Shown here: positions 46,921-56,399 of the stretch, one piece after another
Numbering within the stretch: position 1 is the stretch's first letter
How the letters are laid out: each line of letters begins with the position of its first letter
Source of the DNA: Actinopolyspora lacussalsi subsp. righensis
Lineage (GTDB): Bacteria; Actinomycetota; Actinomycetes; Mycobacteriales; Pseudonocardiaceae
Reading direction: 5' to 3'
Assembly: GCF_900116555.1 (NCBI RefSeq)
Contig: NZ_FPAT01000002.1
Span: forward strand, 186,001 to 250,000
DNA length: 64,000 bases
Notes under the pieces: generated by a model
The model's input: only the letters and a program-made list of their open reading frames with translations
The model's database searches: none
What the model was told of the DNA's origin: nothing
Program-made: the position numbers and the translations under genes

Positions 46921-47748
46921 GTGAGTTTCCCGAACGGGTCGCAGCAACCCGCGGCCGTCCCTTCGGAACAGGGCGGAGTCAACGGACAGCAAGGCTTCGC
47001 CGGACAACTCGCCGAATCAGTACCGGAATCGGCAACCAGCGGATCGGCACTGGTCAAGGTCTACGGCAGCGGTGAGGCCGGGGTCCGAGCGCTGGACAAC
47101 GTCGACATCGGTTTCGCGGGCGGACGGTTCAGCGCGATCATGGGGCCCTCCGGTTCCGGCAAGTCCACCCTGATGCACTGCCTGGCCGGGCTGGACACGC
47201 CGACCTCGGGTCGGGTGATGCTGGGTGAGACCGACCTGACCGGTCTCTCGGACAAGCAGCTCACCCTCACGAGGCGGGACAGGATCGGCTTCCTGTTCCA
47301 GTCGTTCAACCTGCTTCCCACTCTGACGGCGGAGCAGAACATCCTGCTGCCGCTGGAGCTGTCCGGTCGCAAACCCGACCGGCAGTGGCTGAACGACCTC
47401 ACCGATGCGCTGGGCATCGCCCAGCGGTTGCGCCACCGGCCCAGCGAGCTCTCCGGCGGGCAGCAGCAGCGGGTCGCGGTGGCCCGCGCCCTGATCACGC
47501 GCCCCGAGGTCGTCTTCGCCGACGAACCCACCGGTGCGCTGGACTCGAAGTCCGGCGCGAACCTGCTGGAGTTCCTGCGCGGTTCGGTGCGCCAGTTCGG
47601 CCAGACGGTGGTGATGGTCACCCACGATCCGGTCGCCGCGTCCCACGCGGACAGCGTGGTGCTGCTGGCCGACGGCAACATCGCGGGCCGGATCGAGGAG
47701 CCCACCCAGGAAGCCGTGCTCGACTCGCTGCGCCGGTTGGGTGGGTGA
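46921..47748 (+). CDS. MacB/LolD-type ABC transporter ATPase
   Basis: A 275-residue ATPase. Walker A GPSGSGKST near 72, Q-loop FLFQSFNLLPTLTA, ABC signature SELSGGQQQRVAVARAL near 175, Walker B VVFADEPTGALDSKSG and H-loop VTHDPVAASHAD. The first 40 residues are a Gln/Ser-rich extension. GTG at 46921 follows GGGGGA. The permease gene starts six bases after the stop. Such mechanotransmission-type systems extrude peptides, lipids or antibiotics. Confidence 0.92.
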   Translation: MSFPNGSQQPAAVPSEQGGVNGQQGFAGQLAESVPESATSGSALVKVYGSGEAGVRALDNVDIGFAGGRFSAIMGPSGSGKSTLMHCLAGLDTPTSGRVMLGETDLTGLSDKQLTLTRRDRIGFLFQSFNLLPTLTAEQNILLPLELSGRKPDRQWLNDLTDALGIAQRLRHRPSELSGGQQQRVAVARALITRPEVVFADEPTGALDSKSGANLLEFLRGSVRQFGQTVVMVTHDPVAASHADSVVLLADGNIAGRIEEPTQEAVLDSLRRLGG

Positions 47749-47754
47749 AGTCTC

Positions 47755-50334
47755 GTGCTGCGCAACACCCTGCTACAACTGCGACACAACATCGGACGGC
47801 TCTCGGCGGCCGGACTCGCCATCGTGCTGGGCGTCGGCTTCGTCGCCGCCACCCTCGTGTTCACCGGCACCATGCAGTCCTCCGTACGGCACATGGTGGC
47901 GGCTCCCAACCTGTCCGCCGACGTCGTCGTCACGGACAACACGGCCGGGAGAGCGGAGCAGGAGGGCGACGAGAAGCAGCGGCGCCTCCGGGAGATCCGG
48001 GAAACCGGAGGCGTAGCAGCCGCCGTGCCCAGGACCGAGAGCTACGCCAACGCCTCCTGGGCGGGCGAGCGCTACTCGGTGGAGGTGAGCCGACTTCCCG
48101 AACAACAGTCGTTGCGCTGGTACGAGCTCGCCCGGGGAAACTATCCCGGCTCCGCTGACGAGGTGGTGCTCAGCGAGCGTGCCGCCGACTCGGCGAACAT
48201 CTCCCCGGGAGACACCATCACCCTCCAGCAGCCCCGGTACGTCTCGGCTCGCGAGGGAGAGACCGAGAAGACACCGCCGAAGCGCGAGGTCACCGTCTCG
48301 GGACTGGTGGACGTCGGGAGCAGCCTGCTCACGGGGGGAAGCCGCGTCACGGTCTTCGCCCCCCAGGAGCTGCTGAACGAACTCGGGACCACCGACTACC
48401 GCGCGATCGACCTGCTGCTGGCCGACGGCGCCGATACCTCGGCCGTGCTCGACCGGTTGCGCGGCGAGCTCGACACCGGCCAGTACGTTCAGGTCCGAAC
48501 CGGAGAGGAACAGGCCGAGTACGCGGTCCGGATGTTCAGCGGGAGCGTGGCCGCCGGGTTGAACGCGGTGCTGCTGCCGTTCGGCGCGATCGCGCTGTTC
48601 GTGGCCGGGTTCGTCATCGTCAACACCTTCTCGGTGCTGCACGCCCAACGAAGCAGGCAGTACGCACTGCTGCGGTGCGTCGGGGCCACCCGGGGACAGA
48701 TCCGCCGCTCGGCGCTGTTCGAGGCACTGCTGGTGGGGCTGGTCACCTCGGTGATCGGCACGGTGTTCGGCGTGCTGGTCTCAGCCACGGTGAGCTGGCC
48801 GCTGGGGCTGACCGACTCCCCGGTCGACTTCGGTTCGCTCGGCATCACCCCGCTGGCGCTGACCGCGCCCGTGGCCGCCGGACTGCTGGTGACCTTCCTG
48901 GCCTCGTTGGCACCCGCCGCGCGCGCCATGCGGGTCGCCCCGCTGGCCGCGTTGCGTCCCGTCCCGGACGAGCAGGCATCCCGCCGGATCGGTCGGGCGC
49001 GACTGGTCTCCGCCGTGGTGTGCACCGTGCTGGGCGCCGGACTGCTGTTCGGCGGTGCTCTGCTCGGATCGATGGCCATGGCGGTGCCCGGCGGACTCGT
49101 GGCCGTGCTGGGAGTGCTGCTGTTCACCCCCACGCTCATTCCCGCTGTCGCCAGGGCGTTCGGGTACCTGCTGCGTTCGCTCGGGCCGACGGGCACGCTC
49201 GCCAGCGGCAACGCTGTCCGAAATCCCTACCGGGCCTCCTCCACCAGCACCGCGCTGATGATCGGCGTCGGGCTGATCGTGCTGCTGCTCACCGGGACCG
49301 CCAGTGCGCGGCACAGCGCCAACGAGCAGATCGACCAGCGCTACCCGGTGGACGTGAAGATCGCCGCCGAGGAGCGGGGACAACCGGTACCCGAAGGGGT
49401 GGGGCAGCGCCTCGCGGCCCTGGACGGCACGGCGGCCACCGCCGTCCTGTCCGGCACAGGTTTCGAGATGGAGCGGCCGGAATCGAGTATGCCGGAAGGC
49501 GTCGACCGCGAGGAAATGGCTCCGTTGACCTTCCGAGCGACGGGGATCGAGCCCGCGAAGCTGACCGAGGTCTCCCGACACGGAGGGCAAACGCTGCGGC
49601 AGGGAACCGCGCTGGTGAACAAGAATGTCCTCTCCGCCATGGGGTGGTCGCGGGGTGAGCGCGTGGAACTGCCCATCGGGGACGGTTCCGCCACGTTCCG
49701 GTTGGAGACCACCAAGCTGATTCAGTCCGGATTCCTGCTGACACGTTCCGATCTGGCCGCTACGGGGGCCGAGACCAGCACCACCGAGATCTGGGCCCGC
49801 GCCACCTCCGACACCTACATGCCGGGCTACACCGGCGAGCTGAACTCGTTGGCGGAGGAGAGCGCCTCGACGCCCGTGGACGTCGGGGGAGCGGTGCAGA
49901 TGCGTGCGCAGTTCACCCGAGTGCTCGACACGCTGCTGCTGATCGTCACCGGTCTGCTGGCGGTCGCGGTCATCATCGCCGTGGTCGGTATCGCCAACAC
50001 GCTCGGGCTGTCGGTGCTGGAACGCGGCAGGGAGTCCGCGCTGCTGCGCGCGCTGGGACTGACCCGTGGTCAGCTGCGGGGGACCCTGGCGCTGGAGGCG
50101 GTGCTGCTGGCCGTGGTCGGTACGGTGCTGGGAGCCCTGGTAGGAGTGCTGTTCGCCTTCGGCGGGGTGGCGGCGATGTTCGAGAACATCGGGCTGCCGG
50201 TCTCGTTCGCCGTGCCCTGGGCACGACTGCTCCTGGTGATCGGCTGTGCCATACCAGCGGGCGTGTTGGCCTCGGTGCTCCCCGCGCGCCGTGCTGCCAA
50301 GGCCCAACCGGCCGCCGCCCTCTCCGAGGAGTGA
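47755..50334 (+). CDS. FtsX/MacB-like ABC transporter permease
   Basis: An 859-residue permease with the duplicated FtsX layout: TM near the N terminus (LSAAGLAIVLGVGFVAATLVFTG), a large extracytoplasmic domain, three TM around 270-390, a second TM and large extracytoplasmic domain (about 480-720), and three C-terminal TM with AVVGIANTLGLSVLERGRESALLRALGLTRGQLRGT. GTG at 47755 lies six bases after the ATPase gene. Substrate unknown; the same pair in other actinobacteria is often linked to lipoprotein or drug export. Confidence 0.92.
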   Translation: MLRNTLLQLRHNIGRLSAAGLAIVLGVGFVAATLVFTGTMQSSVRHMVAAPNLSADVVVTDNTAGRAEQEGDEKQRRLREIRETGGVAAAVPRTESYANASWAGERYSVEVSRLPEQQSLRWYELARGNYPGSADEVVLSERAADSANISPGDTITLQQPRYVSAREGETEKTPPKREVTVSGLVDVGSSLLTGGSRVTVFAPQELLNELGTTDYRAIDLLLADGADTSAVLDRLRGELDTGQYVQVRTGEEQAEYAVRMFSGSVAAGLNAVLLPFGAIALFVAGFVIVNTFSVLHAQRSRQYALLRCVGATRGQIRRSALFEALLVGLVTSVIGTVFGVLVSATVSWPLGLTDSPVDFGSLGITPLALTAPVAAGLLVTFLASLAPAARAMRVAPLAALRPVPDEQASRRIGRARLVSAVVCTVLGAGLLFGGALLGSMAMAVPGGLVAVLGVLLFTPTLIPAVARAFGYLLRSLGPTGTLASGNAVRNPYRASSTSTALMIGVGLIVLLLTGTASARHSANEQIDQRYPVDVKIAAEERGQPVPEGVGQRLAALDGTAATAVLSGTGFEMERPESSMPEGVDREEMAPLTFRATGIEPAKLTEVSRHGGQTLRQGTALVNKNVLSAMGWSRGERVELPIGDGSATFRLETTKLIQSGFLLTRSDLAATGAETSTTEIWARATSDTYMPGYTGELNSLAEESASTPVDVGGAVQMRAQFTRVLDTLLLIVTGLLAVAVIIAVVGIANTLGLSVLERGRESALLRALGLTRGQLRGTLALEAVLLAVVGTVLGALVGVLFAFGGVAAMFENIGLPVSFAVPWARLLLVIGCAIPAGVLASVLPARRAAKAQPAAALSEE

Positions 50335-50376
50335 CGAGCCGCATCGTCACAGCTCGATTTCCGTAGCGGGTTCCGT

Positions 50377-50690
50377 GGCGGAACCTCCGGCACGGCTCTC
50401 GCTCCGGGGATGCCCGACATCGGGTAGCGATCTACCCGACGTCGGGCCTTCCTGGCGAGGGCCGCACCGGAGAATCGCGGCGGTGCCGTCCGCGCGGGTG
50501 GTTGGAGTTCGGCACCGGGGCTCGCGCCCACCGGCGCGGCGATTTCGCGAGAAATCGACGGAGCCGGTGCCACACCGCCGCACGGGGCGGTGATTTAGCG
50601 AGAAATCGACGCCCCCGCACCGCCGTCGGGACGCGACCGTGCGGGTCGCAGCGCATGGGGCCTCTGGTGTGTGAGGCGGATGCCAGCTAC
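50377..50690. repeat. Dispersed repeat, rearranged copy C
   Basis: The copy lies between the convergent permease and DUF2218 genes. Its first module (50377 on) is in A orientation, with outer arms CGGCTCTCGC and GCGAGGGCCG (one G-U) and apical GTAG-CGAT-CTAC, ending at palindrome 50541-50556. A second palindrome at 50592-50607 follows. The remaining sequence (CGCCGTCGGGACGCGACC ... GAGGCGGATGCC) matches the second module in the opposite orientation. Confidence 0.8.
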
Positions 50691-50703
50691 GTAGCGGGAG
50701 AGG

Positions 50704-50997
50704 TCAACTCCCCTCGACATCGGTCCAGTGGACTTCCAGCTCGTCCCGGGTTCCGAACCGTTCCAGATGGGTTCCGACCACCTGTTTGACCCGGTCGACC
50801 CCTTCCCGGTCAGCGGCACGCGCCCGCAACAGCAGGGTCCGCCCCTCGGCCCGCATCTCGCACGTTCCGACGTCGAGCTCCACGCGCCCGGTTACCTCGT
50901 CGTGCTCGCTGTCGACCTTGTGCGCGAAGTGCTTGCAAAGTTGTGACAGGTATCGCTGTGGCCGTTCGGTGGTCACTTCCGCCTGTGAGGTCAGCAT
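50704..50997 (-). CDS. DUF2218 protein under a putative iron box
   Basis: A 97-residue soluble protein of the DUF2218 family: PQRYLSQLCKHFAHKVDSEHDE near the N terminus, MRAEGRTLLLRARAADREGVDRVKQVVGTHLERFG in the middle (in pieces), ending ELEVHWTDVEGS. The family is often seen near siderophore or iron genes (recollection). A DtxR-like box lies 30 bp upstream. Molecular role unknown. Confidence 0.8.
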   Translation of the reverse strand: MLTSQAEVTTERPQRYLSQLCKHFAHKVDSEHDEVTGRVELDVGTCEMRAEGRTLLLRARAADREGVDRVKQVVGTHLERFGTRDELEVHWTDVEGS

Positions 50998-51025
50998 CTT
51001 GTCTCTCGCTCGACGTGGTTTCGGT

Positions 51026-51044
51026 TAAGGTATGCCTTACCGAA
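51026..51044 (-). promoter_or_regulatory. Putative IdeR/DtxR box upstream of DUF2218
   Basis: TAAGGTATGCCTTACCGAA matches 13 of 19 bases of the IdeR consensus, with the core AAGG-TATG-CCTT symmetric. It lies about 30 bp from the DUF2218 start codon, where a repressor would block the promoter. Confidence 0.55.
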
Positions 51045-51209
51045 CTCACGGTACTCCGGTGTTCGCCGTGCACACGATCACCGATCCGCCGTGTCGAGGC
51101 GAGAATCCGGCCACACCGGGTTGGCCGCTGTCGATGACCGCCGCTGTCGACGCACGCCGACCGGTTCACACCAGGGGCGGTCGGTTCACCAGGATCCCGT
51201 CGGATCCGC

Positions 51210-53183
51210 TCAGCTCCTGGTGGATTCCAGCCGTGCGAGCATCCCCCGGTAGTCGGCGTCGTCATCGTCGCCCTCCTCCCGGTGCCACTTCCGGAGCAGC
51301 ACGACCAGTACCAGCAGCAGCGGAACCTCACCGCCGAGCCAGCCGATCAGCGCTCCCGCCTGCTGCGCGGCCATCGGATCCACCGACCACGGCAGGTCCA
51401 GTGTGCGGTAGTAGTTGCCCGCGATCGGCTCGGACATGCTCAGCACCAGCACGCCGAAGAAGGCCAGGGCGGGCATCATGCCCAGCGTCACGCCCAGTCG
51501 TGCCAGCTGCGGCACCCGACGGGGGGTGCGGTCGATGCCGAGTATCGACCAGAACCACAGATAGCCGCTCCCCAGGAAATAGACGTTCATGATCGTGTGA
51601 GCCCAGTGCTCCTGCATGACCAGCTGGAACAGGCCGGTCGGGTACAGCGCGTAGAGCGAGCCCACCAGCAACAGCGAGGCCAGCACCGGGTGACTCAACC
51701 ACCTCGAAACGGGCGAGTCCACGATCCCGAGCAGCCATTCCCTCGGTCCGTACGGTTCACCCCGGCGCGCACGAGGTAGTGCCCGCAGGCACAGGTTCAC
51801 CGGCGTCCCCAGTACGAGCAGGGCCGGGCCCAGCATGTTGAGCAGCAGGTGGGCCGTCATGTGCACCCCGAAGGTGGCAGGTGCGTAGCTTCCCACCCCG
51901 GAGGAGCTGGCCACCAGCACCGCCAGGCAGCCCGCCAACCAGCTCACCGTGCGCCCCACCGGCCAGCGCTGTCCGTGCGCGCGCAACCGGCGCACCCCCG
52001 TCAGGTAGCTCACCGCCAGCACCACGGCGGCCGTGCCCAGCAGTAGGTCGAACCTCCAGTGGGTGACCAGCTGCCAGAAGCTCGGAAACTCCGGAAGGTC
52101 GTAGCCGATGAGCAGGTCCATGGCGGTGGCGTCCCGATCGAGCAGGTTGGGCGGCGGAACGTGCGCCATTCCCATCGAGATCCCCACCGTGGCCAGCAGC
52201 AGCGCCAGCTCGGCCCCAGCCAGGCGCAGCATCCCCCTGTGGCGATCCAGCGCGGACCGGGTGATCCGACGTCGCAACGGCACCGAAACCAGCCCCACCA
52301 GCAGCAGGAGCCCGATCTTGCACAGCACGAGCGCCCCGTACTGGGTGCCCAGCCACATCCGGATCGGTGCCAGTATCAGCGAGCCGATGGCACCGGAGGC
52401 CGCCAGCAAACCCCAGCACGTCGCGGCGAGCTTCCGGTAACGCCGCGCCACGATTTCCGGGTTCGCTCCCCGCCTGCGAGCGTGGGCGAGCACGGCGAAC
52501 AGCACTCCCAGCCACAACGCGGCCGCCACCACGTGGAAGACCATGCTGTCGGAGGCGAAGTCGTGTCCTCCGTTGGAGGCGGAGTGCCCGACCAGCACCG
52601 GAGGCAGCAGCGTCAACCCCGCCAGCACGGTCAGCCCGATCGTGGTGCGCCACCGCAGCGTCGAACGGCACGCGACAGCCAGTACCAGCGCGAGCAGCGC
52701 GGAGAGCAGCCACGCCTTCGGAACGTCCAGTGCTTCCAACAGCCCCGACAACGCGCCGGGCGTCAGGCTGTCGGTGACCGACTGCCCCGCCGAGTCGGCG
52801 GCGTCGAACACCGTGAGCAGCAACCCGGCAACGCCCCAGAACCACGCGGCCGTGCCCGCCGTCCGTAGCGCCGCGTAACCGTCCGGCGAGATCATCCCGC
52901 CGCGTTGCGGGACGGTGAAGAACGCGGCGAACACCAGCCCGCCCAGGCAGCACGCCCCGGCGAGGTCGAATACCAACCGCAGCAGGTTGACGCCCAGTTT
53001 GGTCAACGCCCCCGGATCGGGGTATCCGAGTACCGCGTAGACGCCGCTGCCCGCCGCGAGCACCAGCACGGTCGTGAGAACCACGGCGGAACCCGTGCCC
53101 AGCATTCCCCAGCGAATCACGCCGGGAGCACTCGGTGCGGCTTCGTCGCCTTCCCTGCGGCTGCTCGGTGCGGAACCTGACAT
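51210..53183 (-). CDS. CopD-CtaG fusion membrane protein (Rv0102-like)
   Basis: A 657-residue protein of about 14-15 transmembrane helices. The first half resembles CopD/YcnJ copper import proteins (SNGGHDFASDSMVFHVVAAALWLGVLFAVL in pieces), the second half CtaG (caa3 oxidase assembly): FGVHMTAHLLLNMLGPALLVLGTPVNL, EHWAHTIMNVYFLGSGYLWFWSILGID and MMPALAFFGVLV. Conserved His and Met residues in these segments fit copper handling. Matches Rv0102, which neighbours ctpB in M. tuberculosis as I recall. ATG at 53183 follows GAGGTC. Confidence 0.9.
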   Translation of the reverse strand: MSGSAPSSRREGDEAAPSAPGVIRWGMLGTGSAVVLTTVLVLAAGSGVYAVLGYPDPGALTKLGVNLLRLVFDLAGACCLGGLVFAAFFTVPQRGGMISPDGYAALRTAGTAAWFWGVAGLLLTVFDAADSAGQSVTDSLTPGALSGLLEALDVPKAWLLSALLALVLAVACRSTLRWRTTIGLTVLAGLTLLPPVLVGHSASNGGHDFASDSMVFHVVAAALWLGVLFAVLAHARRRGANPEIVARRYRKLAATCWGLLAASGAIGSLILAPIRMWLGTQYGALVLCKIGLLLLVGLVSVPLRRRITRSALDRHRGMLRLAGAELALLLATVGISMGMAHVPPPNLLDRDATAMDLLIGYDLPEFPSFWQLVTHWRFDLLLGTAAVVLAVSYLTGVRRLRAHGQRWPVGRTVSWLAGCLAVLVASSSGVGSYAPATFGVHMTAHLLLNMLGPALLVLGTPVNLCLRALPRARRGEPYGPREWLLGIVDSPVSRWLSHPVLASLLLVGSLYALYPTGLFQLVMQEHWAHTIMNVYFLGSGYLWFWSILGIDRTPRRVPQLARLGVTLGMMPALAFFGVLVLSMSEPIAGNYYRTLDLPWSVDPMAAQQAGALIGWLGGEVPLLLVLVVLLRKWHREEGDDDDADYRGMLARLESTRS

Positions 53184-53396
53184 GAACTGACCTCGTGATC
53201 GGGGTGGTGGGCTGTGAACCGCGAACGGTGCCGGTTTCGGCGGTCCGGTACTGTTTCTGCTGGGCAGCATAGGGTGTCGCGGAGTCGGTCCGACGGCCCG
53301 GTCGCGGTGCCCGTTCGATGTCTCCGCCATTCGCCGCGAGCACGGAGCGGGAGGTCGCGCCGAGTCGGGCTCGTGAAACGCGAGCCGGCAGGGTGA

Positions 53397-54416
53397 CTAC
53401 TGTCGACCGCTCCGCTGCTCGTCCTGCCGAGCCAGTCTGGCGAGCATCGCGTTGTACGCCTGCCTGGCCCGCTCGTCCTCGTCGAGGTCATCCGTGGTCC
53501 GCAGGCTCTCCACCTCGGATTCGGCCTCGCCGCCGGTTTCGGCGAGTGCGCTGCGTCTGGCGGACTCCAGCCAGTTGCCGAAACCGGCTTCCGAGCCGTT
53601 GGCACGCATCCACTGCCGCACCAGTACCAGCGCGAACACGGCCATGAGCGCGTCGCCGAAGAACCACATGATCCCGCCGCCGAGCCGCTGGTCGGCCAAC
53701 ACGGTCAGCGTGCCGTCGTCGATCCACCAGTCGCGCATCCTCCCGTAAGCGGGGAACAGCGGATCGTCGGCCATCATCAGGATCACGCCGATACCGGTGT
53801 CCGGTCCCATCCCCATCAGGGCGCTGAACACCCGCAACGGATAGGGGAAGTGCTGCCAGCGGGTCGGTTCGGTGCCCAGCAGTGGCAGGAACGTCAGGTA
53901 ACCCGTAACCAGGTACAACACGCTCTCGGCGTGGTGCAGCCACGGGTTCAGCAGCATGACCTGCATGAACGGGGTCAGATGGGTGGCGATCAGCACCACC
54001 GAGTACAGCACCATGGTCCACGCCGGGTGGGTCAGCATGCCGACCGCTCGTCCGCGCAGGATTCGCGCCACCCGCCCGGACTCGTCCAGCTCCGACCACA
54101 GCCGCAGTGGTTTGCCGTAGACGAGCAGGGCGGGGACCAGCATGATCAGCATCAGGTGCTGCACCATGTGCATGGTGAACAGCGCGTGGCTGTAGACCGC
54201 GACGAAGCTGTTCATCGCCACGAACAGGCTCACCAGCCCGGAGGCGAACAGCCAATCGCGGTGGGCGGGCCAGGGCCGTCCCGGACTCCCGCGTCGGAGC
54301 CGTGTCACCCCGGCGGCGTAGGTGACACCGAGCAGCACGATCAGCAGATCCCACCAGAACGCGAACTTCCAGCTCAGCAGCGCACTGGTGAATGTCAGCT
54401 CTTCGACATGGTGCAC
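53397..54416 (-). CDS. CtaG-family cytochrome oxidase assembly-like protein
   Basis: A 339-residue membrane protein of about seven helices, homologous to the second half of the preceding gene product: HALFTMHMVQHLMLIMLVPALLVYGKPLRL, HAESVLYLVTGYLTFLPLLG, MGMGPDTGIGVILM and AYGRMRDWWIDDGTL. The His-rich HMVQH motif is probable copper ligand. The cytosolic C terminus is acidic and Arg/Glu-rich. GTG at 54416 is preferred because GGGAGAG lies six bases upstream; ATG 54434 lacks one. It lies upstream of CopD-CtaG on the same strand, 213 bp apart. Confidence 0.87.
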   Translation of the reverse strand: MHHVEELTFTSALLSWKFAFWWDLLIVLLGVTYAAGVTRLRRGSPGRPWPAHRDWLFASGLVSLFVAMNSFVAVYSHALFTMHMVQHLMLIMLVPALLVYGKPLRLWSELDESGRVARILRGRAVGMLTHPAWTMVLYSVVLIATHLTPFMQVMLLNPWLHHAESVLYLVTGYLTFLPLLGTEPTRWQHFPYPLRVFSALMGMGPDTGIGVILMMADDPLFPAYGRMRDWWIDDGTLTVLADQRLGGGIMWFFGDALMAVFALVLVRQWMRANGSEAGFGNWLESARRSALAETGGEAESEVESLRTTDDLDEDERARQAYNAMLARLARQDEQRSGRQ

Positions 54417-54567
54417 ACCGACACTCTCCCGCATCCGGACGCCGCGTTCGCGCGGGCGGCGCCCGGATCGTGTCCCGGAACACGCGTCGCCTCCCCGCTG
54501 GGGCGGTGTGCTCTCCCCGCCGGGGCGGAGTAGTCCCCTGCCGGGGCGGTGTGGTCTCCCTGTTGGG

Positions 54568-54775
54568 GCGGCGCAATTTCTCGCGAAATCGCCGCGCCTA
54601 CGGTGCTCCCGAAACCGAGCCTCGACCACCCTCGCAGGCCGAACCCCGACCACGCCCGCAGCTCGCGCCGCCGCGGGTTCTCCCGTGCGGCTCTCGCGAG
54701 GACGCCGGAGACGTTGTGCAGGTCGCTACCCGATGTCTCCGGACCCGCGGCGAGAGCCGTGCGAGAGGTTCCGCC
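54568..54775. repeat. Dispersed repeat, copy D with compensatory stem changes
   Basis: The copy lies downstream of the citA-like stop (minus strand). The palindrome is at 54575-54590. The hairpin outer arms CGGCTCTCGC and GCGAGAGCCG are intact. The middle stem is CCGGAGAC/GTCTCCGG instead of GGCCCGAC/GTCGGGCC in A and B, so both arms changed together, while the loop GTCGCTACCCGAT is conserved. Confidence 0.85.
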
Positions 54776-54811
54776 ACGGCAGAGCTACGGAGACCGAGCC
54801 GGCAAAAGTTC

Positions 54812-55954
54812 TCAAACGGAGACCAGGGGAGAGACCGTGCTCCACCCTTCGACCTCACGCGGCTCACGTGCGCCCGGTCCGACGTAGCGGGCGGAGGGAC
54901 GTACCAGTCGGCCGGTCCGCTTCTGCTCCAGGACGTGGGCGGACCAGCCAGCCAGCCGAGCACAGGTGAACATCGCGGGCATCATCGGCGTCGGTACCTG
55001 TGCGAAGTCCAGGATCACCGCTGCCCAGAACTCCACGTTGGTGGCGATCTGCCGATCGGGGCGCCGCTCGGCCAGCACCGACAGTGCCGCCTGCTCCAGT
55101 TCCGCGGCCACCTCGAACCGGGGTGAACCGAGCTGTTTGCAGGTTTCGCGCAGTACCCTCGCGCGGGGGTCCTCCGCGCGGTAGACCCGGTGCCCGAAGC
55201 CCATGAGTCGGTCGCCACGATCCAGGATCGACTCGACCACCGCGCGGGCGTCACCGCGCTGTTCGACCTCTTCGATCATCGGCAGTACCCGGGCGGGGGC
55301 ACCACCGTGCAGTGGCCCGGACATGGCACCCACGGCTCCGGAGAGGCTCGCGGCGGCGTCGGCACCGGTGGAGGCGATGACCCGCGCGGTGAAGGTCGAG
55401 GCGTTGAGGCCGTGTTCGGCCGCGGAGACCCAGTAGGCATCCAGCGCCTTCACGTGTGCCGGATCCGGCTCGCCGCGCCAGCAGGTCAGGAATCGTTCGG
55501 CGACCGTGGTGCACTCGTCCAGCTCGGAGCGGGGTACCGCGGGGAGTTCCGCACCCCGGGCCGACTGGGCCGCGTAGGACAGCGCCAGCTCCGAGGCCAA
55601 CGCCAGCTGGTCGCGTGCTTGTTCCTCGGTCACGTCCAGCAGTGGGGCGAACCCGTTGGTCGGTGCGACCATCGCCAGCGCCGACTGCATGTCGACACGT
55701 ACGTCGCCGTTGCGCACCGGGAGTCGGTCGTCGCTCGCCGCGCCGAGGCCGTTGCCGAAGCGGCCGTCGACCAGCAGCGCCCATACGTCGCCGAACGAGA
55801 CCCGGCCCGCCAGCTCCTCGATGTCCACTCCGCGGTAGCGCAGGGCACCACCGTCACGGTCCGGTTCGGCGATCTCGGTCTCGAACGCCACCACGCCCTC
55901 GAGGCCTGGGCTGACAGCGGCTTGCGTGGCTTCGTTGTTCACTGGATTCGGCAT
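54812..55954 (-). CDS. citA: Citrate synthase 2 (CitA-like)
   Basis: A 380-residue citrate synthase that condenses oxaloacetate with acetyl-CoA. It has the shorter actinobacterial CitA pattern: LRYRGVDIEELAG near 39, HGLNASTFTARVIASTGAD (catalytic His) near 190, GPLHGGAPARV (His) near 220 and MGFGHRVYRAEDPRARVL near 262 (substrate Arg/His). It is distinct from the longer enzyme at 62360. In M. tuberculosis citA (Rv0889c) lies in the same region, and pdxH next to citA is common in relatives. ATG at 55954. Confidence 0.93.
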   Translation of the reverse strand: MPNPVNNEATQAAVSPGLEGVVAFETEIAEPDRDGGALRYRGVDIEELAGRVSFGDVWALLVDGRFGNGLGAASDDRLPVRNGDVRVDMQSALAMVAPTNGFAPLLDVTEEQARDQLALASELALSYAAQSARGAELPAVPRSELDECTTVAERFLTCWRGEPDPAHVKALDAYWVSAAEHGLNASTFTARVIASTGADAAASLSGAVGAMSGPLHGGAPARVLPMIEEVEQRGDARAVVESILDRGDRLMGFGHRVYRAEDPRARVLRETCKQLGSPRFEVAAELEQAALSVLAERRPDRQIATNVEFWAAVILDFAQVPTPMMPAMFTCARLAGWSAHVLEQKRTGRLVRPSARYVGPGAREPREVEGWSTVSPLVSV

Positions 55955-56399
55955 CGTCGCCTCGTCTCCTTCGTCGCCGGTTGTGCCGTCGACCCGTGCG
56001 GGCCGCGGTGGGGACGTGGCGGGGTGGTGTGGCACACGGTCGCGGAACGCGGCCGATGTCGTAGCGGTAACAGTGCACCCACTCGGTACGTGAAGGCAAT
56101 CGTCGCGCCCGGTAAACGCGGAGTAATGAAAAAGATCACATCCCGTCCGGCTCGGTGGTCGCCTTCGAGGGGGTTTCGGAATCGTTCCCGAACGACGACA
56201 GCCGACTGGATCGATTACGAGATCGATCGGGACCGAACTGCGGTTCGGCCCGGCTTCGTTTTCCGTTTACCGTCGTTCGGGGAGTCGCTTCGCCTGGCGA
56301 GCGGGCGTTCGAGGTATCGCGCACCATTGCAGTTCAGTGCGAGCACATTTGACCCAGCGGTGGCGTCGCTTGAGACGTCGGTCTAGTCAGGAGGAATGG
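55955..56399. other. Gap between divergent citA and pdxH
   Basis: No gene is seen in 445 bp. The stretch before pdxH (56110-56340) is lower in G+C than its surroundings and probably holds the pdxH promoter. I see no recognisable operator. Confidence 0.4.
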
